Origin: JAHEJE01 sp965216335 | GTDB lineage: Bacteria > Pseudomonadota > Alphaproteobacteria > Rhizobiales > Aestuariivirgaceae | Assembly (NCBI GenBank): GCA_965216335.1 | Contig: OZ244154.1 | Span: 1,674,001-1,738,000, forward strand | Direction: 5' to 3' | Length of the DNA stretch: 64,000 nucleotides | In this document: one piece after another, positions 50,650-60,008 of the stretch | How positions within the stretch are numbered: the stretch's first letter is position 1 | Layout of the letters: each line of letters begins with the position of its first letter | Notes under the pieces: generated by a model | The model's database searches: none | Told to the model about the DNA's origin: nothing | Seen by the model: only the letters and a program-made list of their open reading frames with translations | Program-made: the position numbers and the translations under genes

Positions 50650-52068
50650 ATGCAGACGAATATGCTGATCAATGGCGAACTGGTCGAAGGAGGTGGTGAG
50701 GCGTTGAGTATCGTCGATCCGGCAACCAGTGAAGAAGTGACGAAGGTTGCGGAAGCCACTGGCGAACAGGTCGAAGCGGCGGTTGCCGCGGCCAGCGAGG
50801 CCTTCGAGACGTTTTCGCGCACCACGCCAGCGGAGCGCTCGGCCCTTCTTCTGCAAATCGCTGATGTGTTGGAAGCCAACGGCGAGGAGTTGGCCGAGCT
50901 GGAAAGCCTCGATGTCGGCAAACCGTGGCCATCGGCTCTGGACGACGAGATGCCGCTCACCATCGACACCTTCCGGTTCTTTGCCGGAGCTGCGCGCACC
51001 ATGACCGGCTCGGCAGCGGGCGAGTATGTCACCGGCCACACCTCGATGATCCGGCGCGACCCGGTCGGCCCGGTGGCGGCAATCGCACCGTGGAACTATC
51101 CGCTGATGATGGCGTCGTGGAAACTGGCAGCGCCCATCGCGGCGGGTTGCACGGTGGTGCTGAAGCCTTCGGAAATCACTCCACTGTCGACACTGCGGGC
51201 GGCAGAGCTGTTGAAGGACGTGTTGCCCAAGGGCGTACTCAATATCATCCATGGCCGCGGCTCGACGATTGGCGATCAGCTGATCAATTCACCGCAAGCC
51301 GAAGCGATCACTGTTACCGGCTCGCCGGCCACCGGTATGGCGGCGATGCGGGCGGCTTCGAACCAGATTCGCCATGTGCACCTGGAACTCGGCGGCAAGG
51401 CGCCGGTGATCGTGTTCGACGATGCGGACATCGACGCAGTCGCCGAGACTATCCGCTACGGCTCCTACTTCAATGCCGGCCAGGATTGCGCCCAGCCCAC
51501 CCGTGTGATGGCAACGCCGGGCGTTTACGACAAGCTGGTGGCGGCAACTGAAGCGCAGGTCAAGCAGATCAAGATCGGAGCGCAGAAGACTGAGGGCACC
51601 GAGATGGGACCGATCGTCTCCGCTACTCAGCGCGAACGCGTTGGCGCCTTTGTCGACGCCGCGCGCGGCTCTGCCGAGATTGTCACCGGTGGGGCGGCAG
51701 CCGACGGCGGCGGTTTCTTCTACCAGCCGACGGTGGTGGCCAATGTCGACAACGACGCCGAGATCGCCACCAACGAGGTATTCGGTCCGGTAGTCACCAT
51801 CTCGCGTTTTGCCGATGCCGACGAGGCGGTGCGGGTCGCCAATGCCGGCCGCTATGGCCTGGCGTCGTCGGTATGGACTAGGGATGTCGGCCGGGCAATG
51901 GATGTCTCCAGCCGCCTGCGCTACGGCTTTACCTGGGTCAACACCCATGGGGTCGGCACACCGGAGATGCCGTGGGCTGCAATGAAGGGATCAGGCACCG
52001 GTTGTGACATGTCGGTCTATGCGCTCGACGCCTACACCTCGATCCGCCACGTGATGATCGCGCACTGA
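50650..52068 (+). CDS. NAD-dependent aldehyde dehydrogenase (betaine aldehyde DH-like)
   Basis: 472 residues. Conserved APWNYPLMMASWK, the glutamate in LELGGKAPVIVF and the cysteine in NAGQDCAQPTRV, with EVFGPVVTISRF near the C-terminus. Resembles gamma-aminobutyraldehyde or betaine aldehyde dehydrogenases. In CntA-type carnitine cleavage, malic semialdehyde would need such an enzyme. In a butyrobetaine-type route, trimethylaminobutyraldehyde would. Context alone does not choose between them. Starts ten bases after BKACE. Its TGA overlaps the next ATG. Confidence 0.9.
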   Translation: MQTNMLINGELVEGGGEALSIVDPATSEEVTKVAEATGEQVEAAVAAASEAFETFSRTTPAERSALLLQIADVLEANGEELAELESLDVGKPWPSALDDEMPLTIDTFRFFAGAARTMTGSAAGEYVTGHTSMIRRDPVGPVAAIAPWNYPLMMASWKLAAPIAAGCTVVLKPSEITPLSTLRAAELLKDVLPKGVLNIIHGRGSTIGDQLINSPQAEAITVTGSPATGMAAMRAASNQIRHVHLELGGKAPVIVFDDADIDAVAETIRYGSYFNAGQDCAQPTRVMATPGVYDKLVAATEAQVKQIKIGAQKTEGTEMGPIVSATQRERVGAFVDAARGSAEIVTGGAAADGGGFFYQPTVVANVDNDAEIATNEVFGPVVTISRFADADEAVRVANAGRYGLASSVWTRDVGRAMDVSSRLRYGFTWVNTHGVGTPEMPWAAMKGSGTGCDMSVYALDAYTSIRHVMIAH

Positions 52069-52823
52069 TGGGCCGGCTTGCGGGAAAAGTTGCCGTCGTT
52101 ACCGGTGGGCGCCGGGGTATCGGACGCGGTATTGTCGATGCCTTTGCCGCCGAGGGCGCCTGGGTGCTCACCTGCGGGCGCGGCGGGCGACCGGACGACT
52201 TGCCGGACGACATTGTCTGGCGGACGGTCGACGTGGCCAATTCTGCGGACATCGAGGCGCTCAAGGATGCTGTGCTGGCGCAGTTCGGTGCGCCGTCAGT
52301 GCTCGTCAACAACGCCGGCATTCAGATCGCAAAAACGGTGCTCGACACCTGTGACGATGACTGGGACGCGCTGATGGGGGTCAACGCCAAGGGGGTCTTC
52401 CTCGCTTGCCGCGCTTTTATTCCGGTGATGGCCAAGGGTGGCGCAATCATCAACATCGGCTCGATCTCAGGCAACACCGCCGACCCGGCCATGGCGCTCT
52501 ACAATGCTTCGAAGGCCTTCGTGCACGGTCTCACCCGCTCCATTGCCGTCGACCACGGGCCGGATGTGCGTTGCAATGCGATCTGCCCGGGCTGGATCGA
52601 AACCGGCATGCTGGATGCAGGCTTCGATCTGGCCGGCGATCCGCAAACGGCTAGGTCCGACGCCCTGTCACGACACGCCGCCCGCCGCTTCGGAAGACCG
52701 GCCGACATCGCAAGCCTCGCCGTCTGGCTGGCCAGTGACGATGCCGCCTTTGCCACCGGGCAATGTTACATCGTCGATGGCGGTCTCACCGCAGCGTCTC
52801 CACTCAATCCGGGATTATTCTGA
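52068..52823 (+). CDS. Short-chain dehydrogenase/reductase 2
   Basis: 251 residues. Classical SDR with TGGRRGIGRG, VLVNNAGIQ, catalytic YNASKAFVHG and ICPGWIETGM. Overlaps the ALDH stop by one base and the following ATG by one base (TGATG), so the genes are translated in sequence. About as similar to SDR1 as two members of a large family usually are, so not an obvious recent duplicate. Substrate is unknown, presumably an intermediate of the same pathway. Confidence 0.88.
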   Translation: MGRLAGKVAVVTGGRRGIGRGIVDAFAAEGAWVLTCGRGGRPDDLPDDIVWRTVDVANSADIEALKDAVLAQFGAPSVLVNNAGIQIAKTVLDTCDDDWDALMGVNAKGVFLACRAFIPVMAKGGAIINIGSISGNTADPAMALYNASKAFVHGLTRSIAVDHGPDVRCNAICPGWIETGMLDAGFDLAGDPQTARSDALSRHAARRFGRPADIASLAVWLASDDAAFATGQCYIVDGGLTAASPLNPGLF

Positions 52824-53758
52824 TGCAGATCTTTGAACGCGTTGCCGTTGTCGGCGCCGGGGTGATCGGCGCAAGCTGGACCGCCCTGTTCCTTGCCGCC
52901 GGCATGTCCGTCAATGTTTACGACCAGGCCGACAATGCCGAGCGCTTGGTAAAGGACTACGTTGCCCGCGCCTGGCCGACGCTGGAAAGTCTTGGCATGA
53001 CCAGCCGCGGCAATCCCGATGCGATCAGCTTTCACGCCAGCGCCGGCGACGCCGCGGCCAACGCACAGTTCGTGCAGGAAAGCGTGCCGGAGCGCATCGA
53101 CATCAAGCATGCGCTTTACGGCGAGATTGAACCCCGACTGGCGCCGGAGGCAATCGTTGCCTCATCGGCTTCCGGTCTCATGGTTTCGGAAATGCAGCAA
53201 GGTTGGAAAGACCCCTCGCGGTTTCTGCTCGGCCATCCGTTCAATCCGCCGCATCTCATTCCACTGGTCGAATTGCTGGCCAATGAGCGTACAGCCGATG
53301 GTGTCCTTGAGACCGCGGAAGCCTTCTATCGTCAGGCAGGCAAGGTCACGATCAGGGTTAGGCGGGAAGTGCCGGCCCACGTCGCCAACAGGCTGCAGGC
53401 TGCCCTGTGGCGCGAGGCCATCCATCTTGTCGCGAGCGGCGTGGCCTCGGTGGAGGATGTCGACAAGGCGGTTTGGGCGGGGCCTGGCCTGCGCTGGGCC
53501 GCGATGGGTCCACATATGTTGTTTCATCTCGGCGCGGGGCCCGGCGGTTTGGAGGAGTTCTGCAAGCGCTACAAGGCAAGTTTCGAACGTTGGTGGGACG
53601 ATCTCGGCGGGACCCGGCTGGAGCCGCATGTGATTGAGCAATTGAGTCAGGGGGTAACAGACGAAGCCGCCGGCCTGAGCGTTGCCGAAGCTTCGGCCAC
53701 CCGTGACGCCCTCATCGTCGCAATGCTCAGCGCAACCAACCCCCTGCGCAACGGTTAG
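52823..53758 (+). CDS. L-carnitine dehydrogenase-like 3-hydroxyacyl-CoA dehydrogenase family protein
   Basis: 311 residues. N-terminal Rossmann domain VAVVGAGVIGASWTALFLAAG, then SSASGLMVSEM and GHPFNPPHLIPLVEL, characteristic of L-carnitine dehydrogenase and lambda-crystallin-like enzymes. Oxidises the 3-hydroxyl of carnitine (or a similar hydroxy acid) with NAD to the keto acid used by BKACE. Many relatives are fused to a C-terminal thioesterase for betainyl-CoA. This one is not, and no separate thioesterase is seen. Last gene of the operon. The start at 52823 overlaps the SDR2 stop. Confidence 0.88.
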   Translation: MQIFERVAVVGAGVIGASWTALFLAAGMSVNVYDQADNAERLVKDYVARAWPTLESLGMTSRGNPDAISFHASAGDAAANAQFVQESVPERIDIKHALYGEIEPRLAPEAIVASSASGLMVSEMQQGWKDPSRFLLGHPFNPPHLIPLVELLANERTADGVLETAEAFYRQAGKVTIRVRREVPAHVANRLQAALWREAIHLVASGVASVEDVDKAVWAGPGLRWAAMGPHMLFHLGAGPGGLEEFCKRYKASFERWWDDLGGTRLEPHVIEQLSQGVTDEAAGLSVAEASATRDALIVAMLSATNPLRNG

Positions 53759-54057
53759 TTCTGGTTTGCATCCTTCCGAAGCAACCGATACGGCGGCCAG
53801 ACATTCGAGTTCTATAAGCTGGCTCGAGAAGAATCGGAATGTCCAATCGGGCTACCATGTCCCCTCCAGCCACATAAGACTCATGCGACATTCGCGAAAA
53901 GCGTTTGTGCTAACGTCAACTTCGGGCATCTCAGGAGCCGCTTCGGCACGGCCGCGCTTAGCGGTTCTCTGGTGGCGGATGATGCATCAACAAGCCTGAA
54001 TGTCGACTTACCCAACGTTGCGTTGCAGCGAACCATTAAAACTTCGAGATCCGCATA

Positions 54058-54079
54058 GGGCCGGCGTTGCCACCGGCCC
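54058..54079 (-). terminator. Possible hairpin terminator of the recombinase gene
   Basis: GGGCCGG and CCGGCCC form a 7-base stem with an 8-base loop, just past the recombinase stop. There is no T-run, so termination is uncertain. The rest of 53759-54085 contains no gene I can support. Confidence 0.35.
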
Positions 54080-54085
54080 GGCGCC

Positions 54086-54718
54086 TCAAATTTCAACGCT
54101 TTCCGAGATCGCGAGCGCGTCTTCCAAATCAACGCCAAGATAGCGGACGGTGCTGTCCATCTTCGCGTGTCCGAGCAAGGGCTGCACTCCCCGCAGGTTG
54201 CCCGTCTTACGATATATCTGGGCAACTTTTGTGCGCCGCATGGAGTGGGTTCCATATGCACTAGATTCCAGCCCTATCGATTGGACCCAGCCTTTCAGCA
54301 TTCGAGCATACTGCCGCGTTGAGATGTGTGGTCGGTCATGGAACCGACCTGGCCAGAGATACTCGTGACCCGACATGAGGGGATGAGTGAGCCAGTCGGC
54401 TAGCGATTTACGCGTTCCATCCGTGATCTCGAAGCGCACAGGTGTGTTGGTTTTGCTCTGCAGGATCGATGTGCGCTCCTTGACCGCTCCGGCGGCGTAG
54501 ACGTCAGCCACTTTCAGGCAGACAAGATCGCAGCCTCTGAGCTTGCTATCGACGGCCATGTTGAACAAGGCAAGATCACGGGTGGCTCCGGCCAACTCAA
54601 GCCGGACGCGAATGGCCCAGACGTGCTTGGGAAGCAACGGTCGTCTCTGACCGATAATGCGGCCATGGTTCCAAGCTTTCTTGGACGGGATGATCATGGG
54701 CAGGTTCGAAGCAGACAT
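54086..54718 (-). CDS. Tyrosine recombinase (phage-integrase family)
   Basis: 210 residues from the ATG at 54718 (an in-frame start lies 11 codons upstream). Catalytic-domain residues: the first Arg in DSKLRGCDL (R61), the HxxR box in THSMRRTKV, the second His in LLGHAKMDST and the Tyr nucleophile in VRYLGVD. It lacks a long N-terminal arm-binding domain, so it resembles the short recombinases found on plasmids and islands rather than a phage integrase. It lies between the carnitine-like operon and a gene-poor stretch, marking this part as mobile or recently acquired. No tRNA attachment site is visible nearby. Confidence 0.88.
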   Translation of the reverse strand: MSASNLPMIIPSKKAWNHGRIIGQRRPLLPKHVWAIRVRLELAGATRDLALFNMAVDSKLRGCDLVCLKVADVYAAGAVKERTSILQSKTNTPVRFEITDGTRKSLADWLTHPLMSGHEYLWPGRFHDRPHISTRQYARMLKGWVQSIGLESSAYGTHSMRRTKVAQIYRKTGNLRGVQPLLGHAKMDSTVRYLGVDLEDALAISESVEI

Positions 54719-55519
54719 AGCGGTTCCTCCGATCCGCTTCCTCCACGCCACACTGCTCGAGACATTCGAGCAGCCAACGATAAGCGATAGTCGCCGATGC
54801 CGCTAGGAGAGTTCAGAGCCCGGTCGGGACTTTCGCGTATGTTTGCTGATTGGGAGCACCGGCCCACAGCCGACTTTGATATCGATTGCTGGTGCTGCAA
54901 TGCAGCGACAATAATGCGGACATTCGTTGAAGGTTCCATGTATCAATCATAGCCGACCGACTTTCGGACTTTGCAAATTTGGTCGACGGCCCGCCCTGAG
55001 GGGGCTTTTGCCCCTAAACGGTCTCTCAGAGGACCAACCCACGACGTCCGCTTCACCCTCGATAACGGTCTATGATTGACAACGCTCTATTCTTCCGCGA
55101 TGTGCCAAATGCGGACTTGAAACGCGCGCATGGATCCAGTGATCGGCGGCGTTAACGACATGTGACGCGGACACCGTTTGTCCATCTAAGATCGGCAATC
55201 TTCAAAACCTTCCACAGCATCGCGAAGCCAGGAAATGAATATCGAGCTCACCCGCAAATGCTTCGGGATTACTCCATATCATATCTCTCATTCAATCACG
55301 TTCGGCTTGCCTGATTTTGCTCTCAATCCTGCTATCCGAACTGTTACTTTCGGTTTTGCTCGAAGGCGCAAACAGACTTCCGCCTAGAGATTTCCAGAAG
55401 CTTGGAAAGGTGGCTTGCGTTGACATCTTGATTCTCCCGCGCAGTTGTTTGTGTGGTTGGACACTACATGGAAGGCGATTGTGCTGGTATCCGTCCCAAC
55501 GTTGTGCTGTTCTTCAAAA
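54719..55519. other. About 800 bases with no supported gene
   Basis: Short frames only, none with a recognisable family. Composition is close to 50 percent GC, below the flanking core genes. A small hairpin-like GCCCTGAGGGGGC/GCCCC segment lies near 54990. The interval may hold the recombinase promoter and upstream sequence for the LysR gene, or it may be decayed DNA. Confidence 0.5.
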
Positions 55520-56431
55520 ATGAAGAGCCCTTTTTACAATTGGTCGGATGTGAGGGTCTTTCTTGCAGTTCTCAGAACAGGGTCGACCCTGGCTGCGTCC
55601 AAGGAGCTTGGGATGGCACAGCCGACAGTTGCCCGACGCATTGATGCATTGGAGCATGCATTGAGATTAACGCTGTTCGATCGCGATACTCGCGGCTTCA
55701 AGCCGACCCAATTTGCTCTCAGGTTGAAAGCCGCCGCAGAAAAAATCGAAGCCTCGACAGAGGAATTCTGGAACGAAGCGAACAACTCGGTAAGAGCCGA
55801 CCTGTTACCCATACGCCTAACAATGCCGAGGACAAACTTCTCTTCCAATTTCGCGGCGATCATTGCTGATTTCTGTGCCCAGTATCCTGGAGTTCACTTT
55901 GAATTCCTCTCAACTTACGACATTCTTGATTTAACAGGCGGAGAGGCCGATGTGGCGGTTCGGATCGCAAAACGGATTGACGACGAGAAGTTGATCTGCC
56001 GAAAGCTAACAACGGTTACAGCGTCCCTGTACGCCTCGCAGGGTTATGCCGATCGGAACGGTGTTCCAACCTCAGACTTGGACTTTGAGGGCCACAGGTT
56101 CGTCGTCTATGACCGCTTTTCCAGCAGCATAGGCGTGAACGAATGGCTAATGGAGCGGATCGAGAAGTCCCAGATCGTATCGACGTGCTCTGATGCAGAG
56201 GCGATGATTGCTGCAATCAAAACCGGGATCGGCATAGGAATTGTGTCCACTTCCATGGCTCAGGACGATGGCACGCTTCTGCGCTGCATTGCACCGCCGG
56301 AAGGGACTTCGGCAAGTTCGTGGCTGCTGATCAGTCCTGATGCCTACCGCCGCCCCGAGGTTCGGGCATTCTCGTCTTTCTTTGCTCCGCGTTACCGGGC
56401 CATCTTCAAAGACGTAAACGCTGCGAATTGA
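55520..56431 (+). CDS. LysR-family transcriptional regulator
   Basis: 303 residues. N-terminal winged HTH (FLAVLRTGSTLAASKELGMA, then PTVARRIDALEHAL), with LFDRDTRGFKPT closing the DNA-binding domain. The C-terminal effector domain is of the periplasmic-binding type (GEADVAVRIAKR and IAAIKTGIGIGIV). The start is uncertain: the ATG at 55520 begins the family sequence but lacks a clear ribosome binding site, and the frame is open 25 codons further upstream. Same strand as the methyltransferase gene 200 bases downstream. No divergent target is obvious. Confidence 0.88.
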   Translation: MKSPFYNWSDVRVFLAVLRTGSTLAASKELGMAQPTVARRIDALEHALRLTLFDRDTRGFKPTQFALRLKAAAEKIEASTEEFWNEANNSVRADLLPIRLTMPRTNFSSNFAAIIADFCAQYPGVHFEFLSTYDILDLTGGEADVAVRIAKRIDDEKLICRKLTTVTASLYASQGYADRNGVPTSDLDFEGHRFVVYDRFSSSIGVNEWLMERIEKSQIVSTCSDAEAMIAAIKTGIGIGIVSTSMAQDDGTLLRCIAPPEGTSASSWLLISPDAYRRPEVRAFSSFFAPRYRAIFKDVNAAN

Positions 56432-56633
56432 AGTGTTCTGTTCGCCACGGCAGCAACTACTGGCGAGCGCAAACTAGACATCGTCGCTGGATCTCCTCAG
56501 TTCACGGGCAAGTGAAGGTGGTCTTTGCAGAAAGTTGTCATCCCAGTAAACTGGTGTGGATACGCAGGGGTGCGGTGAAGCTAGAAATTTGACCCCGTCA
56601 ACATGCAAGCTGCTTCGCCCAAGGACGAGTCGA

Positions 56634-57455
56634 ATGAACGAAAGAGTATCCAATCACTACAGCGCTGATGGTTCGCTTACGGACAAGATTGCAAGCGGCT
56701 TGAGAGATAGCGGTTTGGAACCCTGCAACCTGAACGCGGCTGAGCTTGAGTCTATCGATGAGTTTCACTTTCGGGGGCGGGCTGCAACGCTGGAGCTCAT
56801 ATCCGAGATGAGGCTGACGGCTACCACTACAGTTCTTGATATCGGGAGTGGCCTTGGCGGAGTTGCGAGAACCGTCGCTGACGTTGCGGGCTGTCCAGTG
56901 ACCGGCATTGACCTCACTGAAGAATTCTGTGATGCCGCGACAGCGATCTCTCGATGGGTGAAACTCGACAACAAGACCAAGTTTCAGCAAGGCGACGCAA
57001 CGGACTTGCCCTTTGCGGACAATCAGTTTGACCGGGCAGTCACTGTTCACGTCGCAATGAATATTCCGCAAAAGGACAAGATGTACGAGGAAGCCCGGCG
57101 TGTACTGAAGCCGGATGGAGTGTTCGCGGTATATGATATCCTCCAAGGTGATGGCGGCGACATGCTTTATCCCGCTCCCTGGGCTGGTGATCCTTCAATC
57201 AGTCACCTCGCGACACCCGACGAGATGGAAAGGTTGCTTTCAAACGCTGGTTTTAGAATCGCCAAGGCGATCGACTCGACAACGGCCAGCCTTGGGTGGT
57301 TAGAAGCCCGAACTGCGAGTTCAGGTGCAGCAAGTCAACTGCCAGTGACGACCCAAATTCTGTTCGGCGACACATTTCGCACGATGGTAACCAACCAGCT
57401 TATAGCTTTGCGGGAGCGCCGAATGCTGACTTACAGCTTTATCTGTGAGGCTTGA
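56634..57455 (+). CDS. Class I SAM-dependent methyltransferase
   Basis: 273 residues from the ATG at 56634. SAM-binding motif I VLDIGSGLGGVARTVA, the acidic end of strand 2 in VTGIDLTEEF, motif II/III QQGDATDLPFADNQFD and EEARRVLKPDGVFAVYDIL. Of the UbiE/small-molecule type, with residues 1-60 forming a helical cap. The substrate cannot be read from sequence. Glycine/sarcosine-type N-methylation is one option given the amine genes nearby, but weakly supported. The open frame continues 26 codons upstream of the chosen start. Confidence 0.85.
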   Translation: MNERVSNHYSADGSLTDKIASGLRDSGLEPCNLNAAELESIDEFHFRGRAATLELISEMRLTATTTVLDIGSGLGGVARTVADVAGCPVTGIDLTEEFCDAATAISRWVKLDNKTKFQQGDATDLPFADNQFDRAVTVHVAMNIPQKDKMYEEARRVLKPDGVFAVYDILQGDGGDMLYPAPWAGDPSISHLATPDEMERLLSNAGFRIAKAIDSTTASLGWLEARTASSGAASQLPVTTQILFGDTFRTMVTNQLIALRERRMLTYSFICEA

Positions 57456-58500
57456 AATTTTGATCCGCTTGTTTGATGCGGATGTCCGGAATGGGTCAAC
57501 TGCGGTCCTGACACACTGCTGACATTAGGGTCTGTTGTTGATCCGTCAGCGGACGTTCTCAGCAGATGGTGACCAATTCCGTTTCTAGCGCAAAGCTGAC
57601 CTCACCGAAGAGTTGGCCCACGTTCGCGTTCCACTCGTTGCGATCGACTGTTGGTCGTGCAAACAGATCTTTCCAATGTCCACTTTGTGGAAATTCGATT
57701 GGCCACTTCGCGGCTGCAACCAACTCCTGGAATCCGCCCAAGGGTGACACAAAAGCATCTTCTAATGTTCCATTTTTGTTCTTGACAAATATCCTTGTAT
57801 ACACTACCCTCCGCCTCACCTCCCGCCCACACAGGCGGTATCCTAGGTCGCTTCGGTATCGGGCAGGGGGCGGTGTCTGGGGGTTGGGTGTCATACGAGA
57901 CGCTTCAGCTTCCGGAGGTTCGTCGAGGTCCTCCGCCCTGAGAGCCATTCGCGAGATGCTCGGGGCCGCCGGCAGCAACGCTGGCTTGAGGCCATGAACG
58001 TGAAAGGTGTCTGGTATGACGGTGCTGGTTTCAGCCATATCCGATCAGTATCGATGGGGTGCAAATCGCCCCGGCACATCTTTTGCGCGCGGCGCGCCCA
58101 GCGCTCAGGGAGACCATCCCTTTGCCCGGGGCAGCCGCGACACGTGTGAGGTTCAGGCTGGCGGCGGCCCGGTCGGCAGGTCCGGGTGTGTCATATCGCA
58201 CACCGCGGCGCGTCCGCCCGGTTCGCCGCGAACACTCACAGGCATGGCAGGAAGCGGGACCGGAGCCTGGGGCCGATTGCCAGCCCCGATCACCGGAGCG
58301 GAGTGCCTGGCGGCACCCGACGGAACCGGCGGTAAGTCCGGTTCTGGCAACTGACATAGATCGATCCGGACCCGGTGCCCCATCAGAGGCACTCCGCTCG
58401 AGCCTGTTTCTGCGATCCACGCGCCGCCTTTCCCGGCCGCGCTGAGGCGTGAGTATTGCGCCCCATCGCGGACCGCCCGCGCTCATGCGCACGGCCGCGT
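57456..58500. other. About 1 kb with no supported gene
   Basis: Open frames on both strands look like random reading of mixed-composition DNA. The left half (to about 57800) is AT-richer, and the right half returns to high GC. A 12-base inverted match (GAGCGGAGTGCC near 58294 and its complement near 58387) could form a weak stem. The interval separates the accessory region from the nos cluster. Confidence 0.5.
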
Positions 58501-59436
58501 TCACATCCGCGCGGTGAGTATCCTTGCCTCCGGCAGACGGCGCGCGACCTGCCCGATGCCGGCCTCATCCATCAGGCACAGCCCGGTCGACAGGCCATCG
58601 GCCATGGCTGCGGAGCGGTGTATCACGGTGATGCGGCGCCAGGCCGGACGCGGTGCGCCTTGGGTCATGGGGAGGATGTGGCCGGCGGTGCCGGCAGCAT
58701 CGAAGACTGTGCCGAGAGGCGCTGACGTGGCGATTGCCGCATCGCTCAGGGCGACGCTCTCTTCGGCAGCGCCGTCACCGCGCTCGGCAATGCCGACGCG
58801 CCAGGGCTGGCCGGGGGTGCGCTCGCCGAGGGCGGCGATTTCGCCGATGTTGACGAGAACGTTCTTAAGTCCGGCGGCGCGCAACAGGTCGGCGACACGG
58901 TCGGTGGCATAGCCCTGGGCGATACCGTTGAGGGTGACGGCCATGCCTGGGCGGGCAAGGGCGATGCGCTGAGGGGTGTAGCGGACATGGCCCCAGCCGG
59001 TGCGCTCATAGGCCGCCGCGAGCGCAGCAGCGGAGGGCCTGCCGGCGGTTTCGGCCATCACGGTCCACACGGGCTGGACGGTCGGGTCGAAGTGGCCGGC
59101 GGTCTGGCGGTGGACGGTATCGCACTCACCCAGCAGGCGCAAAAGGTCGGCCGGCGGATGGTCGAGCCGGCCATCGCGGTTGAGCCGCGACAGGGCGCTG
59201 CCGGGCCGGTACAGGCTGAACAGGTTTTCCATGCGGGCGATTTCGGCCACGGCGGCAGCGATCAGCCCGCGCGCCTCGGCCTCAGAGCGGCCGGCAATGG
59301 CGAGCGAGGCCCGTGCGCCCATGGCGATGCCGGACCAGCGGGCCATCCGCCCCCCTGCCCCGGCCCGGCCCGGCAGACACGCGGCAGCGGCGAGGCCGGC
59401 GGTAACGGAGATGAACCTGCGGCGGGAGATGGTCAT
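58501..59436 (-). CDS. nosX: NosX, ApbE-type FAD:protein FMN transferase
   Basis: 311 residues. Tat signal (MTISRRRFISVTAGLAAAAC) followed by the ApbE fold with FDPTVQPVW, the LNGIAQGYATDRV FAD-binding segment and NIGEIAALGER. In denitrifiers it attaches FMN to NosR, which supplies electrons to nitrous oxide reductase. Last gene of the nos operon here. Its ATG overlaps the nosL stop (ATGA at 59433-59436). Acts in the periplasm. Confidence 0.93.
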   Translation of the reverse strand: MTISRRRFISVTAGLAAAACLPGRAGAGGRMARWSGIAMGARASLAIAGRSEAEARGLIAAAVAEIARMENLFSLYRPGSALSRLNRDGRLDHPPADLLRLLGECDTVHRQTAGHFDPTVQPVWTVMAETAGRPSAAALAAAYERTGWGHVRYTPQRIALARPGMAVTLNGIAQGYATDRVADLLRAAGLKNVLVNIGEIAALGERTPGQPWRVGIAERGDGAAEESVALSDAAIATSAPLGTVFDAAGTAGHILPMTQGAPRPAWRRITVIHRSAAMADGLSTGLCLMDEAGIGQVARRLPEARILTARM

Positions 59437-60008
59437 TGCGTCGATGTCCCGTGGGATTGCATGTCGTGCGACTGCATGTCATGTCCAGCCGGCTGGTGCG
59501 ACTGGCTGCCGGAGACGTCGACCGGGCCCAGCACATAGGCATCGGGAATGTCGCCGAGCTTGACCAGCCTGCCGCCATGCTTGGCAATGTGATCGCGGGC
59601 AGCGGCTTCATCGCCGAACGGCACCGCTTCGGGCGCCCCCATGCCGCCGGTCATCTTGCTGGCGATAACGAAGTGTGCGCCGTCGGCGGCGATCCAGTTG
59701 TCCGTGCCGGGGTTGTCCCAGGTCTTGGCCCGGCCCATGTCGTTGACATAGACGGCGCGCACCCGGGCGGTTTCCTCCGGGCTGCGCATGTAGGCAATGG
59801 CATCGCGCACCTGGGAAAACCACAGCGGATGCTCGTGGCCGGCGATGTGGATCTGCGCCTTGGGGCCTTTGTGCTCCAGCACCAGCATCTGGCAGTAGTG
59901 GCCGACCGCTTCATCGGTCATGGTCACGGCCTTGGGCGGCGGCTGCACCTCTTCCGAACAGGCAGCCAGCACAACCAGAGCGGCGAGCAGAATGGTGCGC
60001 GGTTTCAC
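59433..60008 (-). CDS. nosL: NosL, outer-membrane-type copper lipoprotein
   Basis: 191 residues. Signal peptide with lipobox LAAC (lipidated Cys17). The conserved Cys-Met site CQMLVLEHKGPKAQI binds Cu(I) for delivery to NosZ. GTG start at 60008 with AGGAGG upstream, overlapping the nosY stop (GTGA). An unusual tail, HDMQSHDMQSHG, adds His and Met residues that could bind copper. Part of the NosDFYL copper-assembly set. Confidence 0.94.
   Translation of the reverse strand: MKPRTILLAALVVLAACSEEVQPPPKAVTMTDEAVGHYCQMLVLEHKGPKAQIHIAGHEHPLWFSQVRDAIAYMRSPEETARVRAVYVNDMGRAKTWDNPGTDNWIAADGAHFVIASKMTGGMGAPEAVPFGDEAAARDHIAKHGGRLVKLGDIPDAYVLGPVDVSGSQSHQPAGHDMQSHDMQSHGTSTQ

Noticed and set aside
57559..58504. 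Minus-strand frames of 157-159 codons before nosX
   Set aside because: Arg/Pro/Ser-rich random-looking sequence with competing frames on the other strand and no start signal.
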